A program made the translations under genes and the position numbers. The notes under the pieces were generated by a model that did not search any database, was not told where the DNA came from, and saw nothing but the letters and a program-made list of their open reading frames with translations. A stretch of 40,200 nt of DNA, taken from IMG/VR virus record IMGVR_UViG_3300045118_000528, positions 1 to 40,200 of that record. The stretch is one strand, 5' to 3'. The stretch's first letter is position 1. The number at the start of each line of letters is the position of its first letter. This document shows positions 21,261 to 30,151 of this stretch, piece after piece. Source of the stretch: a virus.

Positions 21261-21791
21261 CTAAGCTATGCCATACATATAGCCGAGCATCTTGCCAAGA
21301 TTGCTGAGGTTCTGGCCCTGTTGTGCCGCGCTCGTTTGATAACTCTGGCTTGCCGTTTGCAATCCAGACTGACTTTGGCCAAGCAAATTCATATAATTGC
21401 CGAATAATTGTTGCCCATAACTTTGCTTTGCCGTAGCCGTATAATTTCTAAGCCAATCCATCAAGTCTTTCCCCTGCATCCGATAGAGATAGGATTGCAT
21501 ACCAGGCACTACCGAATTATAATCTTGCGCGCTTCCACCCATTTTAGTTTGCAGGTTCGCCAGCATATTATTCATAAGCGGCTGCCAATAACGCTGAGAT
21601 TCCACCTGTTGTTGTTTCCAAGCCGCCTGAAATTCCTTACCATAGGGGTCTTGGAAAAGGCCATAAAGATAGTTTTGAAATTCGCTCATCGGCCCTTTGC
21701 TTTGTTTTATCCAATACTTAGCAAGGTTGCCTAATTGCGAAGCATATGGGTCTGCCTGCGCACCGCTAAATAAATCGCTTAACCATGACAT
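21261..21791 (-). CDS. Putative ejection protein, Gln/Ser/Tyr-rich (176 aa)
   Basis: ATG 21791 follows AGGGAGTTAGAG. The N-terminus (MSWLSDLFSGAQADPY) is amphipathic; the body is rich in Gln, Ser, Tyr and Gly with helical periodicity (YNSVVPGMQSYLYRMQGKDL, SQSYQTSAAQQGQNLSNLGK). This composition is usual for small internal virion proteins delivered with DNA. The frame ends in TAG (21261-21263), and 16 further codons with protein-like composition (LDAAGAGTSTASSPNP) follow in frame before TAA at 21210-21212. Readthrough is possible but unproven. Confidence 0.6.
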   Translation of the reverse strand: MSWLSDLFSGAQADPYASQLGNLAKYWIKQSKGPMSEFQNYLYGLFQDPYGKEFQAAWKQQQVESQRYWQPLMNNMLANLQTKMGGSAQDYNSVVPGMQSYLYRMQGKDLMDWLRNYTATAKQSYGQQLFGNYMNLLGQSQSGLQTASQSYQTSAAQQGQNLSNLGKMLGYMYGIA

Positions 21792-21793
21792 CT

Positions 21794-21997
21794 CTAACTC
21801 CCTTCGCCTTCAGTCTTTTCCGTTTCTTCCGGCTTTTTATTTTCTGCCTGAATTGCGCTGGACAATTCGAATTTCAGTCTAAATATTTCCCCTTCATTGC
21901 GGGATACAATGGCCTGTAATTCCGCCGCCTTTTGCTGAAGGTCATCGCGCAAAAGATAGGCCTCCGCGAGTTTGATTTTAATTTCCGTGCTTGTCAT
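21794..21997 (-). CDS. Small coiled-coil protein (67 aa)
   Basis: Residues 5-52 form a heptad-repeat helix (IKIKLAEAYLLRDDLQQKAA, then ELQAIVSRNEGEIFRLKFEL) and the C-terminus is acidic and disordered (KKPEETEKTEGEGS). The start overlaps the stop of the preceding gene (ATGA), showing coupling. It may be a virion assembly chaperone or oligomerisation partner for the adjacent ejection proteins, but I know no family to name. Conservation of a helix plus acidic tail suggests protein-protein contact. Confidence 0.6.
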   Translation of the reverse strand: MTSTEIKIKLAEAYLLRDDLQQKAAELQAIVSRNEGEIFRLKFELSSAIQAENKKPEETEKTEGEGS

Positions 21998-22134
21998 TTC
22001 TTCTTGCCCCTATGTTTGAAATATTCCACCTGGCGTAAGCGTTCAACGGCTTGCTCTTTTGTCGGATATGGGCCACCCAAGTTCTTGCCAGTTTCACTAA
22101 CCACCCGATAGCCTTTTTTTACTTTCCGAATCAT
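21994..22134 (-). CDS. Small basic phage protein (46 aa)
   Basis: Start ATG 22134 is chosen because GGGGG lies at a normal distance and the product then reads MIRKVKKGYRVVSETGKNLG. The remainder (PTKEQAVERLRQVEYFKHRG) fits a widespread small phage protein with a strand-strand-helix fold resembling KGYxVVSxTGK...A...LRAVEYFKH. A longer upstream frame to 22185 crosses the plus-strand promoter and is unlikely. Function unknown; it is the first gene after the sialidase-like insert in the late transcript. Confidence 0.65.
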   Translation of the reverse strand: MIRKVKKGYRVVSETGKNLGGPYPTKEQAVERLRQVEYFKHRGKKK

Positions 22135-22152
22135 CGCAAACCCCCGTTTGTC

Positions 22153-22182
22153 TTGATTTTCTGCCCTCACACCCGCTATAAT
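22153..22182 (+). promoter_or_regulatory. Candidate promoter of the sialidase-like gene
   Basis: TTGATT (22153-22158) and TATAAT (22177-22182) are 18 bases apart, a near-consensus sigma70 promoter on the plus strand. The predicted start near 22189 leaves a very short leader with GAGGG ahead of ATG 22198. It would give this gene transcription independent of, and opposed to, the late operon. Confidence 0.65.
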
Positions 22183-22197
22183 CAAAGTGAGGGATAT

Positions 22198-23322
22198 ATG
22201 AAAAGATTTAGTCTTTTACTCTTCTTTTTATTATTGGTCGTCAGTTGCCAAGCCTCGACTATTCCAATTGGCACGGTCATTCATTACAGCCCTGCCGCAT
22301 CGGGTAATTACATCGGCGACCCGCAAATCCTTATTCTGCCTGATGGTTCTTATCTCGCTTCTCATTGCTATTTCAATTTTGTAATTCCAGGCTATGCGAA
22401 TAATCGCACTTTTCTATATAAATCCACGGATAAAGGGCAATCCTGGCAATTCCTTATTAAATTCACAGGCTTGACTTCTGCTAACCTCTTTCAATATAGA
22501 AATAAGGTTTATCTCATGGGCATTACAGGTTATGTTCGCCGCCAGCCCCATGCCGTTACCCTGCGCTATTCTTCCGACAGCGGCAAAACCTGGTCTAGTC
22601 CAATTGAAATTCTCAAGCCCGACCTCTGGAATCTCCAGCCTATGCCCTTTCTGATTCATAATGGGCGCCTCTATCATGAAATAGGACTCATGCGATTGCC
22701 CTGCCGCTCCTGGTTGGATAATGCTACTTGTGTTATCTCTGCCCAGCTAAATTCCAATCTTATGTCCGCGGCTAGTTGGTCTGTTTCTAAACCGCTTTTC
22801 TTTGACCCCGCATGGTATCCAAAAGGCACTACTCCAGGTTGGAGTGAGGGAAATATCTTGGAATATCGCGGGAAACTCTTTAATATCTTGCGGGTCAATT
22901 CCGAACCCCAAACAGGGGTGGCCGCAATAACTTCTTTCAAGGGCGAGAGTCTTTCTTTTAATCCTAAAACTGACTTCATTTCTTTGCCTGGCGGCATGAG
23001 CAAATTCGCTATTCGTTATGATTCCAAGAGCCGCCGCTATTGGTCTATCTGCAATCCCGTTGGCAATCCCGCCAATGCCCGCCAGCGCAATATCGTTGCC
23101 TTGGTTTCTTCCGCCGACTTGCGGAACTGGAAGACCCACTGTATTCTATTTGTTCTCCCTGGCGATGATACGCTTGTCGGCGCGCATTATTTCGACTGGC
23201 AATTTGATGGTAACGATATTATCGGGGTGTGCCGGTTTGCTTGGAAAGGCGCGCATTCCTACCACGATGTTAACTATTTCACCTTTCATAGATTTAAGAA
23301 TTTCAGGCAATCCAACCGATAG
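22198..23322 (+). CDS. Sialidase-like lipoprotein with Asp-box motifs (374 aa)
   Basis: The N-terminus is a lipoprotein signal peptide: MKRF, a run of Leu/Phe, and lipobox LVVSC with the lipidated Cys at 17, followed by Gln, typical of outer-membrane sorting. Two Asp boxes, S76-T-D-K-G-Q-S-W83 and S125-S-D-S-G-K-T-W132, indicate a sialidase/BNR beta-propeller. Catalytic residues of GH33 cannot be confirmed by eye, so glycan binding or another hydrolase is possible. It is the only plus-strand gene in the late block, with its own promoter, like a moron. It may alter host surface glycans or block superinfection. The ends at 23322 and 23338 converge within 16 bases. Confidence 0.75.
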   Translation: MKRFSLLLFFLLLVVSCQASTIPIGTVIHYSPAASGNYIGDPQILILPDGSYLASHCYFNFVIPGYANNRTFLYKSTDKGQSWQFLIKFTGLTSANLFQYRNKVYLMGITGYVRRQPHAVTLRYSSDSGKTWSSPIEILKPDLWNLQPMPFLIHNGRLYHEIGLMRLPCRSWLDNATCVISAQLNSNLMSAASWSVSKPLFFDPAWYPKGTTPGWSEGNILEYRGKLFNILRVNSEPQTGVAAITSFKGESLSFNPKTDFISLPGGMSKFAIRYDSKSRRYWSICNPVGNPANARQRNIVALVSSADLRNWKTHCILFVLPGDDTLVGAHYFDWQFDGNDIIGVCRFAWKGAHSYHDVNYFTFHRFKNFRQSNR

Positions 23323-23337
23323 TTTGCAAATCATCTA

Positions 23338-23580
23338 TCAAGAATTTGCGGTCAAATCTGCGAAAATCGGAAGTTTCTCAACCGCCTCCACCGCCCCCTG
23401 TCGCGCAATTCCCGCGGCCTTCGAGCCTTCGGCGGCTTGCATCAATTCTTTCAGGTGTAATAGCAAGGTTCGCTTAATATATTCATCGGGCTTGTCCTTC
23501 CCCTCTTCGCCGTGAAAGACCCTCAAAGAATCTACAAGGCTCTGCACTATATCATCAGGTATATCAATCTGAATTATCAT
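23338..23580 (-). CDS. Small tail-associated protein (80 aa)
   Basis: ATG 23580 is strongly supported by AGGAGGCGAGACA; the longer frame to 23646 runs into the tail fibre gene. The product begins MIIQIDIPDDIVQSLVDSL, then a helix with KRTLLLHLKELMQAA, and an Ala-rich C-terminus. Similar short proteins often follow tail fibre genes in phages and may be assembly factors. No enzymatic motif is seen. Its 3' end converges with the sialidase-like gene. Confidence 0.65.
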   Translation of the reverse strand: MIIQIDIPDDIVQSLVDSLRVFHGEEGKDKPDEYIKRTLLLHLKELMQAAEGSKAAGIARQGAVEAVEKLPIFADLTANS

Positions 23581-23591
23581 TGTCTCGCCTC

Positions 23592-25736
23592 CTAATCTAT
23601 CCTCACCCAATTCGCGCCGTTGGACATAATTGCTAGTCTGTCCCATTGCGCCGCCAAGGAAACGGTAGTCGCTCCATTTATAGTCTCAGAAGCATTGCCA
23701 TCTACTGTAACCGCCCCCGCACCCGCGTCTATTTTGACTACACAATACATTCTTCCGGTAATACCGATGGCAGTTGGAAGTGTTATGGTTTTGCCAGATG
23801 CACCTGTAGTAACCGCGACCATAAAATCCGTTGCCGTTACTGTGTAGTTTGCCACAACCGCAGTATAGGGACAGGCAAATGAACCGCCTATCTGGACGGT
23901 GCTAGTTGCATCTGTGAAAGCCCCCCAATAAAGTTTGCCGGTGGAGGAGATACAGCCTGCACTGATTTCATACGTATCATCCCTGTTCGCATCAACCGCA
24001 AATCTGAGTTGTGAACCATCACAAATTATTTGGGTTTGAATCGCACCTGAAGACCTATCCCAGAACTTTATATTAGGCGCAAAGTTTTGAATAAAAATGC
24101 CCTCGGAGCCGTCATTTGTTCCGCCGTAAAGATGAAGCAAGGCAAGGGAACTCGGTGAACCTGTTCCCAATGCCATGCGATAGGAAGAATTGATTACGGC
24201 TTTTACTGCATCTGCGCTATCAGTAACGCGCAAAATATCGGTCGCAGGCGAGGCCGCCGCCTTGATAGTGGCGCAAACCAAGGAATTATCCGAGGGATTG
24301 ATTAAGACATTACCGTAGAAAGTTGCGAGTTTATTGGACGCGAGACGCATAACCTCGGCAATCGCCGCGCCATTGGCCCTTGTGTGAAGAGAAAGATAGC
24401 CTCCATATTCGCCGTCAGTCGCATTTTCCTTAGTGGCCGAAATACCCCCCCAAAGCGCAGTATTATTAGAAGAATCATACCGCCCACCTAGATAAAGCCC
24501 TGCTATTGGGGTGGAATTATAGGCCGTTGTATCTACTAAACGCCATTGGCCACCCATAGAACCGCTGGTAACTTTCGCCCACGCCACATTAACTGCATAG
24601 CCAGAAAGTGATTCGTCTCCAATATAAAGTTGACCAGTTTTAGCCAGACCCGCCAAAAAAACTCCAGCGGAATCCACCAATTTGAGAAGATGTCCTGATT
24701 GCGTGGCCGAATATGCTTTAAGAATAATTGGATTAACTGCATCAGCAGTCGCAAGCCAAGTTACCCCATCACTTTGAATTGTTCCTGACCCGAACCTGCC
24801 CAAATAACTTAAAGTGCAATTTGAAGGAGGTGTCGGAAAATTAAACCAGCGGAAAAGAGCAATTTTATTGGCGACTTCTATATTCCCGTTGTAACCTTTA
24901 ATAAAGTTAAATTCAGGAATAGTTCCAGTCGCGCCTAATTCATAGGTAGGATGTAGCCAGATACCGCACAACTCAGGTATAGTGCCAGTAAAATTAGTAG
25001 TCATACCTGCATTTACATCTATTGCCGCAGGAGGCTGTGTATCTGCACCAGGAGAAGGAAAGGTGGCACTACCATTGAAAATTAAAGTAGCCTGAAGTGC
25101 TTCCGAATTGGCTATGCTCTTATTTGTTCCATCGTATTGCAAAGTGAAGTTGGCTGTAGTCATTGAATAAGATGTGCCACTATAATCAGGGTATAGTAGC
25201 ACATTCACCATCACCACATCTTCAACAGGTGCTATTTCAGCCGCCGCTTTTAAAGCCTCTTGTGAGTTCCTTGTCTGATACGCTTGGTCAGCAATTACCA
25301 CAGGGCGAAAAGTGCCGCCGCTAGTAATTTCACCCACATTGACTTGATAGCCGCTTGCGGGCAGAAGTTGTAAATTCTGCCGCGCATCCACCAAAGGCGT
25401 AAGCAAGCCTACTGTTTGTTCTTGATGTGGCCCATGCGGGTCAACGGTTTTTCTTACATGAACCGCAAGACTATCATCTGAAGTCAGCCAATCGCCAAAA
25501 GCCGTAGCCGCGGAAATAGAAGTATCACTACGCTTTTTTAACTCATCCCAAAATTCCGCACCTTTTTTTAAGATAGTTGTCGAGGTGCGGCCTGTTGGCG
25601 TTGTCCCGAAGGCTTTTTTATCGAGCGCGGCAACTTTCGCCCATAAATCATCAAATTCCTCGCGGCAGCCGCGGAATATAGCCTCGCCTGCATAGGGATG
25701 GCGGGATAGTGCCGTGCCTTTGGCATTATCAGCCAT
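23592..25736 (-). CDS. Tail fibre / receptor-binding protein (714 aa)
   Basis: ATG 25736 follows GGGAGGTGCGCTA and overlaps the previous stop (TAATG). The N-terminal 150 residues are helical and likely attach to the tail; the rest is Gly/Thr/Asn-rich with repeated short beta segments (LYIGDESLSGYAVNVAWAK, LYLGGRYDSSNN), as in trimeric fibres. The last 85 residues (TATDFMVAVTTGASGKTITL, NGATTVSLAAQWDRLAIMSN) resemble a C-terminal module shared by many phage fibre and head-decoration proteins. This is the likely host-recognition protein; it carries no obvious enzymatic motif. Confidence 0.75.
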   Translation of the reverse strand: MADNAKGTALSRHPYAGEAIFRGCREEFDDLWAKVAALDKKAFGTTPTGRTSTTILKKGAEFWDELKKRSDTSISAATAFGDWLTSDDSLAVHVRKTVDPHGPHQEQTVGLLTPLVDARQNLQLLPASGYQVNVGEITSGGTFRPVVIADQAYQTRNSQEALKAAAEIAPVEDVVMVNVLLYPDYSGTSYSMTTANFTLQYDGTNKSIANSEALQATLIFNGSATFPSPGADTQPPAAIDVNAGMTTNFTGTIPELCGIWLHPTYELGATGTIPEFNFIKGYNGNIEVANKIALFRWFNFPTPPSNCTLSYLGRFGSGTIQSDGVTWLATADAVNPIILKAYSATQSGHLLKLVDSAGVFLAGLAKTGQLYIGDESLSGYAVNVAWAKVTSGSMGGQWRLVDTTAYNSTPIAGLYLGGRYDSSNNTALWGGISATKENATDGEYGGYLSLHTRANGAAIAEVMRLASNKLATFYGNVLINPSDNSLVCATIKAAASPATDILRVTDSADAVKAVINSSYRMALGTGSPSSLALLHLYGGTNDGSEGIFIQNFAPNIKFWDRSSGAIQTQIICDGSQLRFAVDANRDDTYEISAGCISSTGKLYWGAFTDATSTVQIGGSFACPYTAVVANYTVTATDFMVAVTTGASGKTITLPTAIGITGRMYCVVKIDAGAGAVTVDGNASETINGATTVSLAAQWDRLAIMSNGANWVRID

Positions 25737-28084
25737 TAGCGCACCTCCCTTTTATAAATACAAATACTGCGAATTTTCACGGCTTCCGTTGCGCTCACAT
25801 TCAGGCCTATCTGAATTTTCTTTGCCAATGCGCTGTCCGGCAGGCTGCCCTCAACCTCGATAATTCCGCTTCCCTGCAAGGCATAAGTGGAAGAAGAATC
25901 AAAGGTATCTCCCAGACTGGCGTTCTTATTGCGATACACCCCCAGGGTCGCATTGACCGCGCTGGTAGTCCCATCCGCGTTAATATCACAATAACGCAGG
26001 GCCAAGGTTTCCGTGCCATTATTCAAATGCCCCGTCAATATCTTTCCTGCAATCGCTACACCTGTATCACTCGTGCCGGTTTCGGCTTGATAGATATACG
26101 CCGTGTTGGATGACCCATACCAAAGTTCATTGTTATCCCCTGGGTTCTTGCCAACTACCATAACTCCGATATTCTGGCCCGTCTCATCTGTCCACGCGCC
26201 CGTCCTGAAGTCATAAACCAATTTGCGGCTGTTATATGTCCCGCCCGAAACTGTATAAGCAATGTGCATCCTGCGGTCATGGTAACGGACATCCACGAAT
26301 TTCTGATAAGCCGAAGGAATTGATTGAATGATTGAGGCGATAGGCCAGCCAATATCGAATAATTCTCCTGCCCGCCACATCCAGACGGTATTGCGCCCCA
26401 CCCAAATAGCCTCATTCTCGCTTGCATCGGCCGCCCAGGGGCCTACACAACCCGCCTGCGCAGAAATTAAATCATAGCGAAATATATTCGACCCGAAGGG
26501 ATTAAAGGTATCGCCGACCCAAACATAAAAACTCTGCTCTTTCAAAAGCAAAACCGAGGATTGAAAGGGCAAAACGCAAGTTAGGGCCTGTCCGTCTTGT
26601 TTGGCAATATCCCGCTTGCCGCCCGTTGTATCATCGAAAACATCGGCATCTGTGGGCCAAGTAACCGTAGGGCAGGTTTCGGGGTCATTGCGGTTAGAAA
26701 CATAAAGCGTAGAAGGATTATTCAGGCAACCGCTCCAATACATGCGGTCTTTATGCAAGACTACTATAGAAGCATCTTCCGGCGGGGCCTGAACGCCAGA
26801 TGCGTTATATTCATTGTAAACGTCGCCTAATTCCGAGTCCGTAAAGCGGTCGGTATAACTCCACGAACCCGATGCGGGATTGTCAATCTCGGCCACCAAG
26901 TAAAAAGGCACATCCGGATTAGTTAAGTCCGCGCCCGAAATAGTGCGATAAATGCGGACTTTATTTACTCCGCTTTGCGATGAGCGCGCCCCCGCTATCA
27001 GATTTTCTATCAAGTCATTGATGTTTTTAATGCTCGCCGAAAATGGAGACATGAGACTGGATTTATTTGTTGTCGAATTGTAATAGGTGTATCCATATTG
27101 CCGCTCTTCTCCGATGCCAACCGTGCCGCCCGCGACCAAATAATCTATATAGCCATGAATTATATTGCTGGGGCTGTTATAAATATAAAAACGCACATAA
27201 CGAATTGCATCTCTTTGGGCTTCCGCAATGCCTGAAATATCAAAACTAATTCGTTGCCAGGTCATATCTCCGACAATGGTAACAGGGTCTTGTCCATACC
27301 AAGTAGTTCCGTCTTCACTCCACTTGAGGGCGATTTGCATACCAGAAACGCCGCCCGTTCCCGCGCTATTCGTTAATTTAACCCAATAGGTCTTCTGCTT
27401 ATAATCCGACCAATCTTGAGGATTGCCTGCGCCATAGTCATAGCGCAGATTATAATTCTTCGGCGGTGAGGAAGTAGTTGTCCATTTAAGACAACCCGTT
27501 CCTTCATACATTTCTGCGGTTTCAAGACTTTCACTCACCTCGGAAGAAGAATCAGTCCAGCCGGTAATGGCATCCATGCTAAAAATTGTAGTAGATTGAG
27601 GGGTTATTGTGGGCGCGGTGGAAGGAGTAGATACGACTTCATCCGCCAACTTAACGAAACTTGTCCCGTCATAACGAATAGCCCCAGCCGCGGTAGAATC
27701 ATGGGCGATATAGCATTTATCCCCATATTGCGCCGCGGTCATCTGCGTCAAGCCCGTAAGCCCTAAACCTGCGCCTGCACTTATGCTATTGGGAGAACCT
27801 GGAGTGCCTACGCGTATATCCGTGCCGCAGGCGATGATAAAGCGTTTATTGCCGCTGTAATAATAGCGGAAAAGGCCCTTGCAGTATTCTGTTTCGCTCC
27901 ACGCGTCGGCATTCCATTTGCTATTTCCTGGCCGCAGAACCAAATCGCCGTCTTCCACGCGGAAATTCTGTATCTCCCGCAGGCGATTGGAATAAGAAAT
28001 CAGGAGTTCATCCGCGGGCGTTTTCTTGTCCATACCGCCGGAAAAGTCAACTAAAAACAGTTCTTTATAGCGTTTTCTGCTCAT
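25736..28084 (-). CDS. Large tail protein, beta-rich tail hub/stabilisation (782 aa)
   Basis: Begins MSRKRYKELFLVDFSGGMDK, then NRLREIQNFRVEDGDLVLRPG, a pattern seen in beta-propeller tail hub or stabilisation proteins of short-tailed phages. A jelly-roll-like carbohydrate-binding stretch lies near residues 165-320 (MDAITGWTDSSSEVSESLET, KTYWVKLTNSAGTG). The rest consists of strands with repeated W/G motifs (WAADASENEAIWVGRNTVWM). Position between the head-tail adaptor and the fibre supports a role at the distal tail. ATG 28084 has a modest ribosome site. Confidence 0.7.
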   Translation of the reverse strand: MSRKRYKELFLVDFSGGMDKKTPADELLISYSNRLREIQNFRVEDGDLVLRPGNSKWNADAWSETEYCKGLFRYYYSGNKRFIIACGTDIRVGTPGSPNSISAGAGLGLTGLTQMTAAQYGDKCYIAHDSTAAGAIRYDGTSFVKLADEVVSTPSTAPTITPQSTTIFSMDAITGWTDSSSEVSESLETAEMYEGTGCLKWTTTSSPPKNYNLRYDYGAGNPQDWSDYKQKTYWVKLTNSAGTGGVSGMQIALKWSEDGTTWYGQDPVTIVGDMTWQRISFDISGIAEAQRDAIRYVRFYIYNSPSNIIHGYIDYLVAGGTVGIGEERQYGYTYYNSTTNKSSLMSPFSASIKNINDLIENLIAGARSSQSGVNKVRIYRTISGADLTNPDVPFYLVAEIDNPASGSWSYTDRFTDSELGDVYNEYNASGVQAPPEDASIVVLHKDRMYWSGCLNNPSTLYVSNRNDPETCPTVTWPTDADVFDDTTGGKRDIAKQDGQALTCVLPFQSSVLLLKEQSFYVWVGDTFNPFGSNIFRYDLISAQAGCVGPWAADASENEAIWVGRNTVWMWRAGELFDIGWPIASIIQSIPSAYQKFVDVRYHDRRMHIAYTVSGGTYNSRKLVYDFRTGAWTDETGQNIGVMVVGKNPGDNNELWYGSSNTAYIYQAETGTSDTGVAIAGKILTGHLNNGTETLALRYCDINADGTTSAVNATLGVYRNKNASLGDTFDSSSTYALQGSGIIEVEGSLPDSALAKKIQIGLNVSATEAVKIRSICIYKREVR

Positions 28085-28087
28085 GTG

Positions 28088-28726
28088 TTACCATCGTAAA
28101 GAAGACGAAATAAATGTTGGCCCCGCGGTGGGATTGGCAACAATGCTTTGAAGTTGCGTGATAGCCGCCCCATACATTGCCAGAAACTTTGCCCCCTCCT
28201 GCTGGTTCGCATCAGGGTCGCCTAATTTCAGGAAATAACACGCATAGAGGGCAATCGCAGCCTTGAAATAATCTGGAAAATCGCTCGATGCCGAATCCGT
28301 GCTGAAATCGGAAGGCACATTATAAGAATACATCTTGATAACTTTTGCCGTTATATTGGGGCATGGATAAAGCCTGAATTTGCCCGTGGTATCTCCATCC
28401 GTCCAACACCAGGGGGTTCCATTGCCATCGCTTCGCCAATCGGGATAATCGTTCGATAATTGGCTTTTAGTGCGATATTCCAGTTCAGTTTCATCCCCGT
28501 CCCAGCATATCTTGAAAAAGCCCAGCGCGTTTGAGGGATAACTATATTCCGCCGTTCCCTCAGTGGAAGTTGTGCTGGTTGTAATGACTCTAATGTAATT
28601 CGTATCAATCGCGGCTTGTTTGCAGGCTTCATAGATAGCAAGATTCAATTTTGCGTCTGTGAAAAAATCTGTAGCCGATTCCGCCAACAGATTCCGTATC
28701 ATCGTTTTAATTTCGCTTCTGGTCAT
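28088..28726 (-). CDS. Head-tail adaptor protein (212 aa)
   Basis: ATG 28726 is used because GGGATAAAGAG precedes it and it falls four bases after the glycosyltransferase stop; a longer frame would overlap that gene. The sequence (MTRSEIKTMIRNLLAESATD, DAKLNLAIYEACKQAAID) starts with the helical bundle common to adaptor/neck proteins of the gp4/gp6 type. The middle is beta-rich, and the end returns to helices (DYFKAAIALYACYFLKLGDP). It should join the portal to the tail. Normally this gene directly follows the capsid gene, but here six genes lie between. Confidence 0.75.
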   Translation of the reverse strand: MTRSEIKTMIRNLLAESATDFFTDAKLNLAIYEACKQAAIDTNYIRVITTSTTSTEGTAEYSYPSNALGFFKICWDGDETELEYRTKSQLSNDYPDWRSDGNGTPWCWTDGDTTGKFRLYPCPNITAKVIKMYSYNVPSDFSTDSASSDFPDYFKAAIALYACYFLKLGDPDANQQEGAKFLAMYGAAITQLQSIVANPTAGPTFISSSLRW

Positions 28727-28730
28727 CTCT

Positions 28731-29513
28731 TTATCCCTGCGCGCAGAGTTGGTAAATTTTGTTCGCGGGCATGGCGGCAATTTGCGGACTTTTCAGGATT
28801 GCCACACTTTTTTCAAACATATTCCGTCGGCGCGTTTGGCGGCGATTGGCTTCCTGTTCCCCTAATTGACGGATTAAAAGTTTGCGACTGGAATTTAAGG
28901 GATGCAGATATTTAATTTTTTCATCGTAAACATGCGCCCAGCGAATCCCCTTGGCATAAGCCACCGCGCTCATTATGGTGTCTTCAAAACCCCAGCCCGC
29001 TTCCTGATATTCGGCTACTTCTGGGAAAGGTATTTCCTGCAAGAACGGTTTGCGGTAAATGCCGACATTCGTGCAAGAAGTTTGGCTTTCATGCACCTCC
29101 CGCAATTTATCCAATTTGTCTGTGTAATTATTGCTATCCGCGGTGCAGAGCGCGGGATATATGCTTATCGCCCGATGTTGCGGGTTTTCATCCAGGTATT
29201 GATTCGCCAAGGCAATCCAGCCGCGAGGGATTAAAATATCTCCATCTAACAACATAACTCTGCTGTATTGGGCCAAAGTCACACCATAATTGCGGGAGCG
29301 CGAAACCCCCTTGTTTTCCTCAAACAATTTCAGTTTATCTATCAGGCCGCATTTCAGGGCTTCCCGCAAATAAAAAGGCGTGCCATCTTTAGAGCCGTTA
29401 TCCATTACGATTATTTCCCCTTCGCCAATTTCTTCCCGCGCCCGAATAATGCAGCGGCGATGATACGGCTCTAACAGATTCCAGGTGGAAATTACTATTG
29501 AAGTGCGCGCCAT
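28731..29513 (-). CDS. GT-A glycosyltransferase (family 2-like, 260 aa)
   Basis: N-terminal STWNLLEPYHRRCI and IIVMDNGSKDGTPFYLREAL give the nucleotide-sugar fold of family 2. NKGVSRSRNYGVTLAQ and the LLDGDIL D-x-D motif (metal and sugar-nucleotide binding) follow, and GWGFEDTIM supplies the catalytic acidic motif. It transfers a sugar to an unknown acceptor. AAAGGGGAA precedes ATG 29513. It overlaps a second glycosyltransferase by 19 bases. Placed inside the capsid/adaptor block, it probably glycosylates a virion or host-surface component during assembly. Confidence 0.85.
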   Translation of the reverse strand: MARTSIVISTWNLLEPYHRRCIIRAREEIGEGEIIVMDNGSKDGTPFYLREALKCGLIDKLKLFEENKGVSRSRNYGVTLAQYSRVMLLDGDILIPRGWIALANQYLDENPQHRAISIYPALCTADSNNYTDKLDKLREVHESQTSCTNVGIYRKPFLQEIPFPEVAEYQEAGWGFEDTIMSAVAYAKGIRWAHVYDEKIKYLHPLNSSRKLLIRQLGEQEANRRQTRRRNMFEKSVAILKSPQIAAMPANKIYQLCAQG

Positions 29514-30151
29514 TTCCCCTTTAATTTCTCCATATGCCGCAAGTCTATAGCAAAGTAATTGCGGCTATCGTGATGGTGGTAAATTATGGCTTGCGGACAA
29601 TCTTTTATTTCAAAACCCGCGGCCTGGATGCGCCAGGACAAATCTATGTCTGCGCCATAATAAAAATTTTCATCATACAAGCCTAGATACTCATATAAAA
29701 AGCGCGGCATTAGGCCTTTGGCGACATAGCCTAAACTCTCGCCATTCGGCTGTTCTGCACCCACAATTTGCTCTTTTTGGTGTTGCCCGAAAAGTATCTT
29801 GAAAGCCACCTGCCCGACATTGCCCTTACAGCAATTTATGGCCTCTATTTCCCAGCCTGGGGATACTTCAGCATCTTCCGAAAACGGCAGGGTAAGATAA
29901 AGACCCTGCGCCTGCATGATGCAGCGATTCGCATTGCCCGGCCAGCCCTTCACAGCCTTGTGATTTGGAAGATATATTATGCGCGAACGCAATGCGCCTG
30001 GCAGCCTAGCGTAAAGTTTTTCCGTATCTTCGGAATTATCTCCGACAATTATTTCATATTCCACCTGGGTATTTTTTATAATGCTTTCCAGTAGGCGTTC
30101 TAGATGTTCTGGCGCATCTTTGCTAGTGATGATGACGGATAGAAGCGGCAT
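29495..30151 (-). CDS. GT-A glycosyltransferase, second copy type (218 aa)
   Basis: MPLLSVIITSKDAPEHLERL and YEIIVGDNSEDTEKLYARL are typical of family 2, followed by KGWPGNANRCIMQAQGLYL and a D-x-E-type metal motif (PFSEDAEV). The acceptor region has GADIDLSWRIQAAGF, a conserved GT2 element. The sequence is clearly different from the neighbouring 260-residue enzyme, so the pair may add two distinct sugars or linkages. It overlaps genes on both sides and is part of one cotranscribed cassette. Confidence 0.8.
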   Translation of the reverse strand: MPLLSVIITSKDAPEHLERLLESIIKNTQVEYEIIVGDNSEDTEKLYARLPGALRSRIIYLPNHKAVKGWPGNANRCIMQAQGLYLTLPFSEDAEVSPGWEIEAINCCKGNVGQVAFKILFGQHQKEQIVGAEQPNGESLGYVAKGLMPRFLYEYLGLYDENFYYGADIDLSWRIQAAGFEIKDCPQAIIYHHHDSRNYFAIDLRHMEKLKGKWRALQ

